NCBI RefSeq assembly: GCF_020080835.1 | Contig: NC_058162.1 | Coordinates: forward strand, 9,997,323 to 10,061,322 | Source of the DNA: Cotesia glomerata | Taxonomy: Eukaryota; Arthropoda; Insecta; Hymenoptera; Braconidae | DNA length: 64,000 nt | Direction of reading: 5' to 3' | In this document: one piece after another, positions 36,651 to 49,981 of the stretch | Position numbering within the stretch: the stretch's first letter is position 1 | Layout of the letters: each line of letters opens with the position of its first letter | Notes under the pieces: model-generated | Database searches by the model: none | The model's input: only the letters and a program-made list of their open reading frames with translations | Told to the model about the DNA's origin: nothing | Position numbers and translations under genes: made by a program

Positions 36651-38610
36651 AAGAATTCACTAGAAGAAGAATATATGGCGAGGTTTTCGCCTACCTCCGA
36701 AGAGGCCGTTTCCTGGGCTCAAAAATTCACTAGAGTGGCTAATCTATTCAGCGTGTATTACGTAGTTCTTTTTAGATTTGGATGTTTTTAGTAATCTGCT
36801 GCGTCTTAGGGTTAGACCCGCTGGAGTGAATTCGAACAAGCTTAGTATGTCAGGAGCATCAATAATTCCATTCACCACTTTGTAAAAGAAAGCAAGGTCA
36901 GCGACCTGTCACCGGGCATAAAGTTGAAAAATTTTGTAGTACTTATATGCTTCGTCAGTGGAGACGATGCGACTGGGAGACGATAATCTGTATGCTAGAG
37001 TTTTGCAGAACTTACGTTGGACTTTTTCCACTCTGGTTATCGAGGCGTTGGTGAAGGGACTCCAGATTACAGAACCATAATCCAATATAGGAAGGACCAG
37101 CGATTGGAAAAGACTGATCAGCGTACTAGGATTATTAAAATCTCTTCCACACCTTAGGATAAATCCCAGAACTTTGAAAGCCTTGGAGGTCATCTTGTCT
37201 ATATGCTTCGAAAACGTGAGTTTGTAGTCCATAATGATGCCTAAGTCTTTTACCTCTTCCACCTCAATTATCTTAACTCCTCGCAGAACATAGTTGGTAG
37301 GAGTAGAGGTGTGTAGTCGGGAAAAGGAAACAGCTGCGCATTTGTTTGTGTTGAGGTCTAGCTTGTTCCTACAGCACCAGTCAGAAAGACGATTTATATC
37401 TTCTTGTAGAATGCGGACATCTGATTCTGTCTTGATCGGCCTGAAGATTTTCATATCATCAGCGTAAAGTAAGTAATCAGACAAGAAATGGTCACCGATG
37501 TCGTTGACAAAAATATTGAACAGCACTGGACCAAAGTGGGATCCTTGCGGTACCCCTGACAGCACTTCGTAACCATCAAACAAATGACCTTCAACTCTGA
37601 CCTGGAGGTGTCTTCCTGTGAGGTACGAGCGAATCCAGGATAGGGCATTACCACTTACTCCGTAGTCATTTAGTTTACTAATGAGTATTTCATGGTTAAC
37701 GCGATCGAATGCCTTACTGAAATCAGTATAAATGCTATAAACGCAGTAACCTGAGTCCATGGCGTTTAGTAGTTGGTTCACATATAGAAACAAATTGGTG
37801 GTGGTGGATCTAACTTCTGTAAAACCATGTTGTTTGGTAGTTATGATGTGCTCAAATGATTTAAGAAGCTGAAGTAGGACAAGCTTTTCGAAAAGTTTGG
37901 CCAGAGCAGACTGGGTGCAGATAGGGCGGTAATTCGAGATCACTGACTTTGGTCCGTCTTTGTGTATTGGAGTGATATAGGAAAATTTCCAATATGTGGG
38001 GAAAACTCCTAGGCGGAGTGATTCACTAAAGATATGAGTTAGTGGTTCACATAGTCCTATGGCACAGTTTTTTATGAAGATATTGGGTAGACCGTCAGGA
38101 CCAGCGCCTTTCTTGGGATTTAGAGAGAGTAATCGTTTGAGTACTTCATCGTATGATACTGTGAATTCTTGTAGGTTAGTAAGTTGCAAGCCTGATCTTG
38201 GTAATGGATCATTATCATTAGTGTTGGTTTTTGTAGTTGGTGCATAAACAATATGGAAGAATGATGCAAAAAGAGTACTGATATCAGGTCCTGTATTAGC
38301 TGAAATGTCATTCAAGGTCATAGCGGAGGGTATGTCACTGCCGCATCGGTTTTTATCTTTAACATAGTTCCAGAAGAATCAGATATCAGATGATAATTTA
38401 CCTTCAACAGAGTTGACATAGTCTATAGCATTTTATGCTTAGATTTTTGCATTCAAATCTTAGTTTGCTGAATTGTAGATAGTTAGATTTAGTTCTCCTT
38501 TTTTTTTTTTTTTTTTTTGTACTGCAGGTGGACTGATTTTTTTAGTTTAATTTTATGAATTAGTTCTCCATTGAACCAAGTAGGAAATTTTCTGGGTGTA
38601 TGACAAAATA
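36650..38610 (-). mobile_element. 5'-truncated non-LTR retrotransposon (Jockey/CR1-like), degenerate
   Basis: The 470-codon frame 38321-36909 is a LINE reverse transcriptase: NPKKGAGPDGLPN, PIHKDGPKSVISNYRPI, TDFSKAFDRVNH, GVPQGSHFGPVLFNIFVND and the catalytic YADD near 37455. Upstream, recognisable ORF2 sequence continues in pieces (FFWNYVKDKNR; FPTWFNGELIHKIKLKK) to about 38610 across a T19 run on the plus strand (38501-38519), one TGA and at least one frame change. Downstream, after a TGA at 36909-36911, the frame continues as QVADLAFFYKVVNG and ends near 36750. No endonuclease domain is present, so the copy is 5' truncated and inactive. Confidence 0.9.
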
Positions 38611-40015
38611 TTTGATTTGTTCTTATTTAATTTGAAATTTTTCACAAGATTATTTCACACCATCAATTTGCATCAATTAAATCGTGTGAAATTCATGATA
38701 ACAATTTTCACAGTGAACTTGAAGTGGAGTAAAAAAAGTTTTTTGTGATTGTCATTAAGGTCATTAATTCTAGATTAAAAAAAAAATGAATATCGACAAA
38801 GATCAAGTTCAGTGACCCAGCAAATTAGCCCTCTGGCATTTAAATTTTCTTATCCCTGTGGGATTTATTTGGGGAACGACGGAAATAGAAGATTGTAATG
38901 CAAGAGAAACAAATAAAATATAAATAGTGGACTTTAAAATAAAACAAAAATCTAAATTGCTCGACATTCTCGACGTGAGCCACATCTTCCCTAACGACTA
39001 AATTATATATGACAAAAGCATTAGGCGTTGCTAATCGTAGCCAACGAAAATTGAAAAATATGAAAATGGAATGTTTAAATTTTTTGAGAATGAATTTAAA
39101 AAATAAATTATTGTTTTGTTGTTAAAATTTAGTGGAATGGAATAAAAGGTGGTTGACGATAAAAGTGGTGGATTTTCTAGGATGAGAAGAAACTTGACCT
39201 TTTGTATACTTAACTTGCGGAAACGAATAAAAGATGATGCGGAAGATTGGATTGCATCAGCTGCATGAGATTATTCCTTCTAATCATGTTTTACTGGGTA
39301 TCATATTGCTTCTTAAGTTACAAACTTTCTTCAATAATTTTCTATTTTTTTAATAAATATTAAAATGAAGAAAATGAGTTCAATATGAAAATTGATTTTT
39401 TGTTTAATTGTCCTATTAATGCTTTGCAAAAAATTATATTTAATTGCAAAAAAATTATCCTGTATTACAACAAGTAATGCATCTCATTTTGTAATTTTCA
39501 ATTACATTACATAAAAGTTGTTTACTCAAATAATCTTGTTACAACCTATATGGAAAAAAAAAAGTAAAGAATTACATTATAAATACTAATAAGTGTCACT
39601 TAAAAAAAATTGCAGTTCGACATAACATTTTTAAAAATTCAAACTTTGAATGTTAATTTTCACAGCTTTGAATATAATATTTAAATTTTACAATATAATT
39701 CTCAGAAAATCTGTAAAAATTACAATCTGAAACTGTAATTTTTCTAGTTTTTAATATGAAACGCCACGTTATATTATACAATGTAATTTTTCTCTTTTTC
39801 TTTTTTTTTCGTATATGATAAAATTTTTTGATATGGTCAATTTTCATAAATGGCCATATCAGGCCATAAATTTATGTTTAATGTTAAATTGAATTATATA
39901 AGTTTAGAATTGAAATTTAAGGTCAAATATTGAAAATACAGAAAAATTACAAGATTAGTTTTTTGTAGAGATTTTGATGCTCTACTATAAAGGTCCTTAT
40001 CAATTTTATACTGTA
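38611..40015. other. Non-coding stretch
   Basis: No supported gene. Sequence around 39830-39880 (TTTTCATAAATGGCCATATC) has a loose direct counterpart at 40555-40615, on the other side of the Helitron-like block. Confidence 0.35.
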
Positions 40016-40101
40016 TCTCTTATCTTTAAGCCAAAATATCAAATTATATCAAGCCAGATATTCTCCAAATAAAAAGTTAGTTTGGTAAGATGTGAAGCCT
40101 T

Positions 40102-40142
40102 GTTGCTAAGTAACTGTTGTTATAGGAGCGTTGCCTAGCAAC
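40102..40142. promoter_or_regulatory. Two RFX/X-box-like palindromes
   Basis: GTTGCTAAGTAAC (40102-40114) and GTTGCCTAGCAAC (40130-40142) are inverted half-sites (GTTGCC/AGCAAC) like those bound by RFX factors, though with a 1 nt centre rather than the common 2 nt. They lie inside the Helitron-like element; function is not shown. Confidence 0.35.
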
Positions 40143-40144
40143 GG

Positions 40145-40292
40145 TTGCTATGGGGGGTGTTGTCTAGTGGAGAGGTTATAACGGAGTTTTTATGGGGTTT
40201 TAATAAAGATTTTTATGGGGTTTTTATTGAGGTTTCTATGGGGTTGATATGGGGTTTTTATGGGGTCACCTATGGGGGAGGGGGATAGTAGT
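40145..40292 (+). repeat. G-rich imperfect tandem repeat (TTTTTATGGGG type)
   Basis: At least six units of roughly TTTTTATGGGG, ending in GGGGGAGGGGG, lie in otherwise AT-rich DNA. Multiple G4-G6 runs in about 150 bp give strong G-quadruplex potential on the plus strand. Confidence 0.75.
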
Positions 40293-41504
40293 AAACATTA
40301 TAAGGGTAGTAAGCGCTCGAGATTTTCATTAATTTGATTGTATTAAATTTATTTGTTATCAACTTCATTGATGTTTACTTTTTTTTTGTTTTTTACATAT
40401 TTTGTATTATTAATTTTGTATTTAATAATTATATATCATTGTTAATGTACAAATTATTTGTGTGTAATTTTTATTTTAATGTTATTTTATTACAGACATA
40501 TTACCAGCGCGTAGCGCGCGGTTCATGCTAGTGTCTTTAGATGGACCGATATAGCTAATTTTCATATCGAGTCATATATGGGCATATCAAAACATAAAAA
40601 TTATGCATGGCCACATATGAAGCTTATCACTTTATAATAAATTTATGACATTTTTTACATCCTCCTCGTACAAATAATTAGGTAAAATTATAAGAATTAA
40701 TATCATTACAAATATAAATATTATTAATAAGAAATTTTTTGCCCTCAATAATAAATATAAGTAACAATTTATAATATAAAATAAAAAGTGTATTATAAAC
40801 ACTGATGTTTAAAAATATTCAACAATCTCGAGATCATTTGCCATGAATAAATTTTCACCGCGAGCACGTGCATGACTCACGCAACGATTAAGCACAAGTA
40901 CAAGAGTACAAGTGAAGAATTTTTTTTAAAAACTATGCCAATCTTCCAGAGATTGCGTGTGTGTGTGTTTTTGCTATCTCTATCATCATTAAAACAATAA
41001 TTCATTTTTTTTAATATCGAAGTGTGTAAGACTAGACGATAAACCCATGCCTAAAGTTTGTCATTGTGTTACTGAGTTCTGTAAACGTATCAGCAGAAAT
41101 AAATTCTCATTGAATGCGTCTAGACAGTTTAATCGATCGACTTATTCAGTGCACTTACAAGTCACAATACTTGTTATCGTGCATCATTACATCAAAGGCG
41201 TTCATGTAACATTGTAATTAAAAATAATTAATCGATTCAAATTTTTCATTGTGCAGAAATTTGAGATTTTACTGGTGAATTTTTTCAACTTTTTTGTATG
41301 AAATGTCAGTCCATAATAAAAGTAAACAGTGGATCCTTTACTTTTATTATTAACAGGGCAAAGTCTTGGTAGTTAATTGGAACGTAAACCCATATCTCTT
41401 AAAAGAAATGAAAAAAACTTAAACTCACATATAAAGAGAGCTATATAAATATCTGTATACAAGTTAAGACTAAAGAGTTGCCATCGCCATCAGTTTTATA
41501 TCGG

Positions 41505-41649
<145 letters not shown>

Positions 41650-41659
41650 ATATAACAAA

Positions 41660-43475
41660 GTATGTACTCCGATCGATACTTTCCGACTGGCTGCGGTTAG
41701 AAATCCATTATTTCGTGTTTCTCATCGATTTTCTCTCTGATGAAAGAAAGACCTTTTTTTATCAACAAAAACCCTTTTGATTAGTGAATACCATTTACAA
41801 AATCGGTTATTATGATTAACAATAATAATAATAGTAAAACTCTTGAAAAATAATAATAATTATTATTATTCTACTTGAATAATTGATCCGCGAATTATTT
41901 ATTACCGGAGGACATAAATACCAAGATTCAATTAATTTATTAAGAATAATTATTAAAGTTAATAAATTTAGCTATTGATTTATGTGTAGGATTATTTAAG
42001 TGGGGTCTTTGAACGAGTTTATCTTAAAGTATAATAACCAAGTAAGGGGGTGTCTTTATTTTATTTCCTGTTATATGTGGCATACTTATCATATTAATAT
42101 AATATAATATAAGAATTCATGTATCAATGGATTCATTCAAGTTTACTATATTTACAAAATTTATTATTGTAAGCAGAGATTTTTCGCCATTAATAATACT
42201 CATGTATTTATTTTAATTGGTTTTTCGATAGTAAGTTTTTTTTATTGCTGTTAATGGCGAAACTATAAAATATTTACAGATAGAAGAGATTATTTTATTA
42301 CGATATTGAGAATTTTAAGAAAAAAATTTTTTTCAATAAATTATTCGCTTTAAAAATGTATAAATCTTTAAAAGTCATTGTTAAATTAATGTTAAATTAC
42401 AACAAAAAATTTTTTCTGAAAATTTTGTAAACTATAAAAATAACTTCAAAGGTAAAAAATCTCGAATAATATCATTTATAATTTCAATTACACGATCAAT
42501 CAACATACTTAATGACAGATAATACAATAATGTAAATTTATTGGATTTATCACCCAAGTATTACATTACCGTACCATGCAATTTGACTCGGCAACTCAAT
42601 GATTACATTACAACCGATAAAAAAATTAAAAGGTAAGAAAAATAAATACATTAAAAGACTGCGGATGCTCACGATTCTATATATAGAAGTACGAAGTATA
42701 AAGCTATTGATATCGCGATTTTATTTCATATTGTCCGGGTTGTCGTTTACCATCGCCATTACATATAATATAAGATGTATTGAAGCAAAGAACCTCAGGA
42801 TTATGTTTCAAGTACAAATAAAAATATCTAATAACATTCAAAATACATATTAGCAATTACACTAGTCTATGTGCCATTAATTAAAGAACATATTCCACAG
42901 TCAATAATAAAAGCAAATGCAATCACTTTCAAGTTTATCTGGACTATGAAATCTGTTGGCGTAAATTCAGGACTGTCTGTTGAACACTCACTTGATCGTC
43001 TATTTAATCTATCTATTTTTTATTTTATTGTAATTTATGTTACTGAGATTATAACACAATCTAACTTTTAAACTCAACTCCACATGTTGTATGTTGTTTA
43101 GTAATAGACTGGACTTTTAAAATTTTTTGAATATTTCTCGTCTAGAAATACATTTTTTACAATGAACTTTAAGTTAAGCTTAAAAAAATTTTAACAGATT
43201 AAATAAAATAATTAAAAAATTAGTAATATAACTTTGAAATGAAAAAATTAAAGTTAACTTAGAGTGTTACAGCTCATAAACTCTTGATCAACAAATATCT
43301 CTCGATAGTGATATAAAGAGAGTAGGTCACGTTCAGAGCAAAGTATTTATAGTCCACTCGTAATACAATCCATCTATTTACTATTTTATTTATTTATAAC
43401 TATTACACATTATTTTTATTTATGCTGATTTTTGATTATTTTTTGGATTTAAAATTATCAGAAACTAAATATAAT
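41660..43475. other. Non-coding stretch
   Basis: I see no gene or repeat I can support. Short open frames at 42599-42853 and 42871-43071 have no recognisable domain. Confidence 0.4.
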
Positions 43476-43480
43476 AATAA

Positions 43481-43520
43481 CTAGGAATTCAAATTGCGCG
43501 CATACGCGCGCGCTCTAATT
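43481..43520 (-). mobile_element. Possible Helitron 3' terminus on the minus strand
   Basis: Read on the minus strand, GCGCGCGTATGCGCGC is followed by an 11 nt spacer and CTAG, then T. This matches a Helitron 3' end. The rest of the element would extend rightwards; I could not define its 5' end. Confidence 0.35.
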
Positions 43521-44113
43521 CTGAACCAATAAGGAATCAGGGTCCATGTTTTCGAGTTATTTTGATACTAAGCTAACTTCAATCAACCATCAATTTTATT
43601 ATATAGGAATACTTTTGGTAATGATAAAAAAAATGAATATTGAATACCGGCTATTACATACATCTGTAAGTGATAAGAAATATTTAAAAGTATGAAGTAA
43701 TAAATTATTTTTAACCTTGCCTGACAATTTTCTTCAAGTGTATGACGTAAGTTAATAATTTAATCTTTCAAGTTAAATTTATTAATATTTCTTTTATTGA
43801 TACTTTAATTTTTTAATTAATGTGCATTCGTTCATTAAATTTTAATCTTTTTTGTGAACCCTCATGAGAAATATTTTTAAATTAATTATAAATTTTTGCT
43901 GACGCACCCAAAAAGATTTTTGATTTAATTTTTAATTATTTACAAGGTAGTAAAAATCCAAAATATATAATTTAATTTTTTTTAATGAAAAAAGTTTTAG
44001 ATTTTTTTGTGAGCCATTTTGTACAGAATGCGGACTTGGGAGTAATTTTTTAGTTTAATAAAAAAATAAACTAATACTAAGAAAATATTATTAAGTAAAT
44101 AAAAATCAAATTA

Positions 44114-44567
44114 AAGAGGCTGGCAATGGCCTGGTCAGCTCGGTGCTCGCTTTTCGAAAGAGTGGGACCCGGGTTCGATCTGACTTGGGCGATCACACAT
44201 TTAAGCAACAACTTGAATGGGTGACCACTTTAGTCAGCGTTGGCTAGCGCAAGGGGTCTCTGCACACTAGGAGAGGAGTTTCTTATTAATCACTGTAGAC
44301 TTAGCCCAGCTCCGACTGTACTATCATGGGTTTTCTCTGTGGTTTCCCCATGATTCTGTTCCAACAGCCTGAGAAGGTGAGGTTCAGAGTGAATACGGTA
44401 CAGAAAGCAGAAGTCGGTCCACAGCCGCAAAAATTAAAATTAGAAATGAAGTGTCGGGTGGGACTTGCTGAGGTCCAATATGAGAAATAGAAAAAGCGTA
44501 GAGCTAGGAGAAAAAATAGGAATCAGCCTTGTAAAAACCGAGAGGTGTATAAGTAAAGCATAATAAT
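44114..44567 (+). mobile_element. tRNA-derived SINE with 16 bp target duplication
   Basis: The 454 bp element is flanked by identical AATAAAAATCAAATTA at 44098-44113 and 44568-44583. Its head holds a B-box-like GGGTTCGATCTG (about 44171-44182) and an A-box-like stretch TGGTCAGCTCGGTGC about 35 bp earlier. The body is GC-richer than its surroundings and the 3' end is a short (TAA)n tail. These features (Pol III boxes, simple tail, long target duplication) define a LINE-mobilised SINE. It has no coding capacity. Confidence 0.85.
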
Positions 44568-45924
44568 AATAAAAATCAAATTATAAGATTTATTAATTTT
44601 TAGAATAATTAATATTAAAAACTAATCAATTGTGAAGATTTTGAGAAAATTTTGCAAGTAAAAATAATATAAGACATTCATTTAAATGGTATGTGCCCAA
44701 ATATATGAAATTGTATACTTCATAAAATGATAACAAAGTTGTTAAGTTAATTTAATTTAAAAAAAAAAAAAAAAACTACAAAAGTTTCATTTAAGACTCT
44801 CTTCCCGACGAGATTCGCTAATTGGCTCACTCCGACCTGAATATAACGGTGTCTTTCAAAACCGTTCGCATCATCGGTTTGTGAGGTAAAAACCCGGGAA
44901 AAAAAATAAAGACACCTGAACAAAGAAACAGGCAACAAAGAGGGCACAATATATAATAAAATGAAATAAAAGTATCTGATATTAAGAACAATAATTATCA
45001 AGAAGGAAACAAAATAGAAGTAACAGATATTAAAATAGCATGACAACTCGGTAATCTATTCAAAAAATCTTTCATCAACTAGCATAATATAATATAATAT
45101 TAGTAAAAAAAATAACCAGCTAGATGTATAATTAATTTTAGTTGCCGTACACTAACAGTTTTTGTTACAACCAGCGGCAGTTGGACGATAAAATACCCGG
45201 AAATACAATCGAGTACCGTAGGAAGGTGAATGCACCTTGACAGTAAAAAATCAACGTCAAAGTTTGTGAGTAACACGAATTTTCAATGAACCTCGATTAC
45301 ATATTTAAAATTATACATTTCTCCAATATTACTTTTACACATTTAACCGCTACTTTTACGTAATTATTCACAATCAGGAAACCACTATGCGCATACAGAA
45401 AATATAAATTTTTTTTCTTTTATAAAATCCCATTCTTTATAACATGGACATATTTTAATATTCTTTCATTGTGACTTTAGACTTCCGCTTTTTTTTATTT
45501 TTAGCTTTTTTTTTAATTGAAGGTTGAATTAAATTAGGCAGTTGTTATTCATGACAATGAAAGTAATAGACATATTAAGATTTTATTTTATGAATTTTTA
45601 TATGAATTCATTTTTTTTTTATGGAAGATAATTTAAAATTCCATGTGTGAATATTGAAAAAATTTTTTTTAACAATCGAAAAATAATGATAGTAATAATT
45701 ACCACAATGTTGACCGACACAATATCAAAAAAATTATTAACTAACAAATTTAATTTAAACAAAGTCTATTTTGATAATTATACAAATAACAATAATAATA
45801 ATAATAATTTCAATACTAGGGGAGCTATAAAAGTATATTTTTGTCGATAAATTAGAAGGGAGCAATAATAACAGTTGCACTTGGTGTGTGCACGGACGAG
45901 ATCACGCACACAATACATATGTAT

Positions 45925-45992
45925 ATAAATAAATAAATAAATAAATAAATATATATATATATATATATGAATGTATGTATGTATGTATGTAT
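45925..45992. repeat. Compound microsatellite (AAAT)n, (TA)n, (TGTA)n
   Basis: Three simple repeats directly abut: about six AAAT units, a (TA)n block and about five ATGT units. Confidence 0.9.
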
Positions 45993-47778
45993 ACAATAAA
46001 TTGTCCCCAGTATTTCTGTGAAACTATCTGTTTCATTTCTTACGTAATCTATTGACAGTTTTAGCAGCTCAATAGTTTATTATTTTTAGTCAGTCGATTA
46101 TCTAGTTCATTGTTAATTGTTTAAAAAAACCCGGGTTCATTGCTTAATTAATGTTACTGAAAACTCTTTACATAAAGTAATTAAGTTATTAATTAATTGC
46201 GAAGAAAATGAATTTGAATATTCATGAAATTGTAATTACGAGTCAATAGAAAGTATTAATTCCGTGTAATGTTTTCAAATATTCAACTAATTTTTAAATA
46301 GTTCTCGATGTTTTTTTTGAAATTATTATCAGCGTAATTAAAACTTGTTGTTAAGATTAAGATAATTTCAATTATAGAAATTTCTTGAAGTAATTAATTT
46401 AATGTTGTCACTAATTACTATACTAGATAGTAAGATTTTATTGAAGATAAGTTACCAGAATTGTAAACATTTTCAGTGAAAAATAAATTCAGTTATTGAT
46501 AATTAATTAATTAGATTTAATGAACGAAAATTGTTTGGAGTTTAAAAAATTTTTAATTTAATTAATTAAAAAAATTGCAATAACAATTTTTTGATCGATA
46601 ATTAAATTCAATTAAGGGAGAATAAAATTAATTGAATAATTTTCCAAATACTTGTTATGAAAGAAATTTAGTTGAAATTATTTTTTAGTACTTGCTTATC
46701 GGATCAACTATTAAAATTTAAAAATGATTTTTGACAGTTCAAAATAAAAAAAATTTCAACTAATATTTTTAGAATTCTTACATAAACGATAACTTGTTTT
46801 CAATGATAAAAATTAATTCGATAATAAAATAAAAAAAAACAATTATTGATAAAATTTTAAAGACATTCGTCACTATGTGTAAATTGTTAAGTCAACGTTG
46901 CCCGCTGGCTCGCGTCCTGATGATGTCATGTTTAAACATAGAGATTATCCTACACTCCGATATAACGAGGCGTCGTCTAAATGCTCTTACACATATTCAT
47001 ATTACATACAATCATCATCAACCATCACACAATACAACATTAAGTATAAAATACACTAGACTGATCCGACTGTACATAATTACTATCACAATACGTGCTA
47101 TATGATATACCAATATATAACTTAACAACAATTTAGTCTCTAATACACTGTTATTACATAAAAAATCGACAGTAAATTGTCTTAATAAATAAAAATAAAA
47201 ATTTTATAATAGTTATCAATCTTAATGTTATGGTTATTACATCCTAATTATACATTGCATACATGAATTATTATCACATATTTTTTAAATAAAAAATATC
47301 GGTATTATTTTTTTTACTTTTTTTCATAAAATTTGACAATATTTTGATTATTCAATTTTTACAAACTGTTGTCTAAAAAATATAAAATATGTAAAAACTA
47401 AATTTTTGTAAATTACTATTTACAAATTTTAATAAAAAAATTATTCCCTTCTTTAAATTTTTGACAATTTGTATTTTTTTTATAAAAAAATAAAACAACT
47501 CAAATATTTTCTTCCTGAATAAAAATAATTTTTTGTATAGTTAAATATTCACAATTTTTTCAACCTCACCATTTTTCAATTTAAAAATAATTCCTAGACA
47601 CACTAGTTTCAAATTTTTCAAATTGTAAACAAAAAATCACAATTCACAAGCACTTAAAAAATTAATCACATTTTTCAATATAAAAACTAATTAATGTAAC
47701 TTTTAATTTTAATAATATATATAAATAAATAAAATGTATTTAAGTAAAATTAAACTTAGACGCTTTTGAACACGCCCG
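45993..47778. other. Non-coding AT-rich stretch
   Basis: No coding exon recognised; the 46875-47105 open frame has no domain I recognise. Confidence 0.4.
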
Positions 47779-47915
47779 TCAGTCGTCTGGTCTTTTGTCG
47801 TTCTTGATCGTCTCTTCAAGTTTGTCAGTAGAAGGGGAAGCCCCTCTTGGTTGTATTCTTTTTTTGTATTTCTGGTGGTAGTCGTAATAAAAGTTCAGGG
47901 TACACCACATACACA
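47779..47915 (-). CDS. Possible terminal coding exon of an unknown gene
   Basis: A frame on the minus strand reads WCTLNFYYDYHQKYKKR, then IQPRGASPSTDKLEETIKND and KRPDD, with a TGA at 47779-47781. The composition (charged, few Ile/Asn runs) is unlike random AT-rich translation nearby. An AG lies at the 5' edge (47916-47917), though its pyrimidine tract is weak; a second possible acceptor is CACCAG just before the AAATAC at about 47870. I do not recognise the protein. It might connect to the 5'UTR-like donor at 49981. Confidence 0.25.
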
Positions 47916-48295
47916 CTTATTCTTATATTCTTCGTCTTATAATATACATATATATGTATAGATATAGATATAAATATATATATTGGTGGATGGTACGCTG
48001 ATACTAAATGAGACAATTGACCAATAGCGAGCGTTAAAGTCATCCCTCGAAAACTTATTCCATATATAATACCATTGCGAGATTATCATCAGTAAATAAA
48101 TGATTCTTATATTTATGTGAATATGTAAGATATAAAATTTTTTTTGTTCAATATTTATATCGCACGAAATATCAATCAATTTAGTTCAGTTTTCATTCAT
48201 TAAATACATAGAAAAATTCTTTTTTATTAGGGAGATAAAAAAATAAATATTTTTTTTGATTTATGGATAAATTTTTTAAATTATTTTTACAATAC

Positions 48296-48463
48296 AGTCA
48301 ACGCTCTTTGTATTTGACTCGCCCGTACAGGACCATTCTCTGTATTTGACCCGTCCTTGTCCATAAGAGCTGTGTAAAATCGTCAAATACAGAGGAAGAA
48401 TGTGGTCAAATACAGAAAGCGGTCAAATACAGAGAGGTCCAATACAGAGAGCGTCGACTGTAA
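48296..48463. mobile_element. Tc1/mariner-like MITE, copy A (CAGTCAACGCTC termini)
   Basis: It begins CAGTCAACGCTCTTTGTATT and ends with the inverse (AGAGAGCGTCGACTG), with TA on both sides, the Tc1/mariner target. The interior is built from repeated GTCAAATACAGAG motifs. A second copy lies in opposite orientation at 54411-54557; copy A has an extra repeat of about 18 bp (AAGCGGTCAAATACAGAG). Confidence 0.8.
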
Positions 48464-49981
48464 ATTAATTTGAATAATTAGAAGAATTTGAATAATTAAT
48501 TGAAATATTTATCATTTTATTCTAATTAAATTAATAAATTTAATTTAATTAGTATAAAAAGTCATATTGTATATTTATGAAGTTTATAAAAAATTTTTAA
48601 TGAAAAACAAAAGAAAAAATTTCAATTAATATTATTACTCTTGTAAAATATTTTAATGACTTCTTTGAAATTTTATAATTTCAACCAATTAATCCAAATA
48701 TGATTCATAATATAAGTATGGATGTAGCTAACGTAAAACAATTTTTATAAATAAAATACCAACAGAAAAAAAAATAATATCTCTCCAATTAATTAAACTT
48801 TTTTTAAATAATTGATTTGTTTAAAAAAATTGAGAAATTAATTTTTTTACAGTAAAAATATTTTATAAAAAATGGATTCAAATATAAATATTGAATATAA
48901 AAAAATTCATGATTAATATCAACGGATTAACAAAACTAAAAAATTATAATATAAAATTCAAAGTCTTCATGATATTAATTTGAATGAACAAATTTAAGTT
49001 AATGAAAAATAAATAAATCTACAACCTGTAACATTAAAACACGTGTTATTGTGCACTTGGCACTTGTATCTAATCCAAACACCAAAGCCAAGATCTCCAC
49101 GGGCCAGACATTCTCTATTCACCTAACCCGTAGACATATATCTATACTATTATTATTATCATTATAGCTATTATATCCAAAGAACTAAAATTTACAATAG
49201 AATTCCCTCTGCCCGTTTGATTCTCATCCTACATAATATAATATATAAATATAATCTCCCTTACTAAAACTTCACGGACCGATTCCTATTAAGAGAATTC
49301 ATCAGCACCCAAAAAATATGACTTGAATTTTGGTATAACCATCACTGACCGACTAACACAAGAATGTATAATCATTTCCGTGAAAGACCATTTATAAATA
49401 ACTAAAACATTAATCTCCAGCTATTTACCGAAATAAACCGACATCTCTGAAGCAAGACTCTTCATAAATATATATGAGAAAAAAGTCGGAAAAGCAAAAG
49501 AAGTCAATAAAATAAAACACTTTCGCCACCAAAAAAATATTTCGAAAGTGTTTAATAATAATTTGTCCATAATAATCTTATTTATCAAAAGTCCAGGGCC
49601 GTAATCTGAATCCGAGGGCGGCAAATGGCGGCCAAAAAATAACTAATCAACAAATCAATTTTTCGTACCCTAAAATAGTAAATAATTACGTGGAATAAAT
49701 TATGATGGAATAGTTCAAAAAATAATGATCAGTTGTTCCAGCAAACATGATGGTGAATAATAAAACTAAAAAACGCTATCGAGTGACACACCCCTCACTC
49801 TCTCCACTCTCTCTTTTGACTGTCAATTAGCGAATTTCAACACTGATCAATCATCTTAACTGAGAATAATGAAGCGAACCTATAATTACATGGCAATTAG
49901 CCGTTGGATTAATAATAACAGTTATTATTGTTATCGTGGTAATAATTATTGAGTAATATAGGAGAATAAAAAGTCACTCAC
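48464..49981. other. Non-coding stretch
   Basis: No exon I can support; it would be an intron if the 49982 donor and 47915 acceptor belong to one gene. Confidence 0.35.

Larger units (their letters stand above)
40016..40531 (+). mobile_element. Helitron-like non-autonomous element (3' end clear, 5' end tentative)
   Basis: The 3' end shows the classic Helitron structure: a GC hairpin GCGCG-TAG-CGCGC (40507-40519), an 8 nt spacer, then CTAG (40528-40531) followed by T. A fitting 5' end is TCTCTTATC at 40016, preceded by A, but this is a guess. The interior has two 13 bp RFX-type palindromes and a G-rich repeat block. No Rep/helicase is encoded. Confidence 0.6.
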
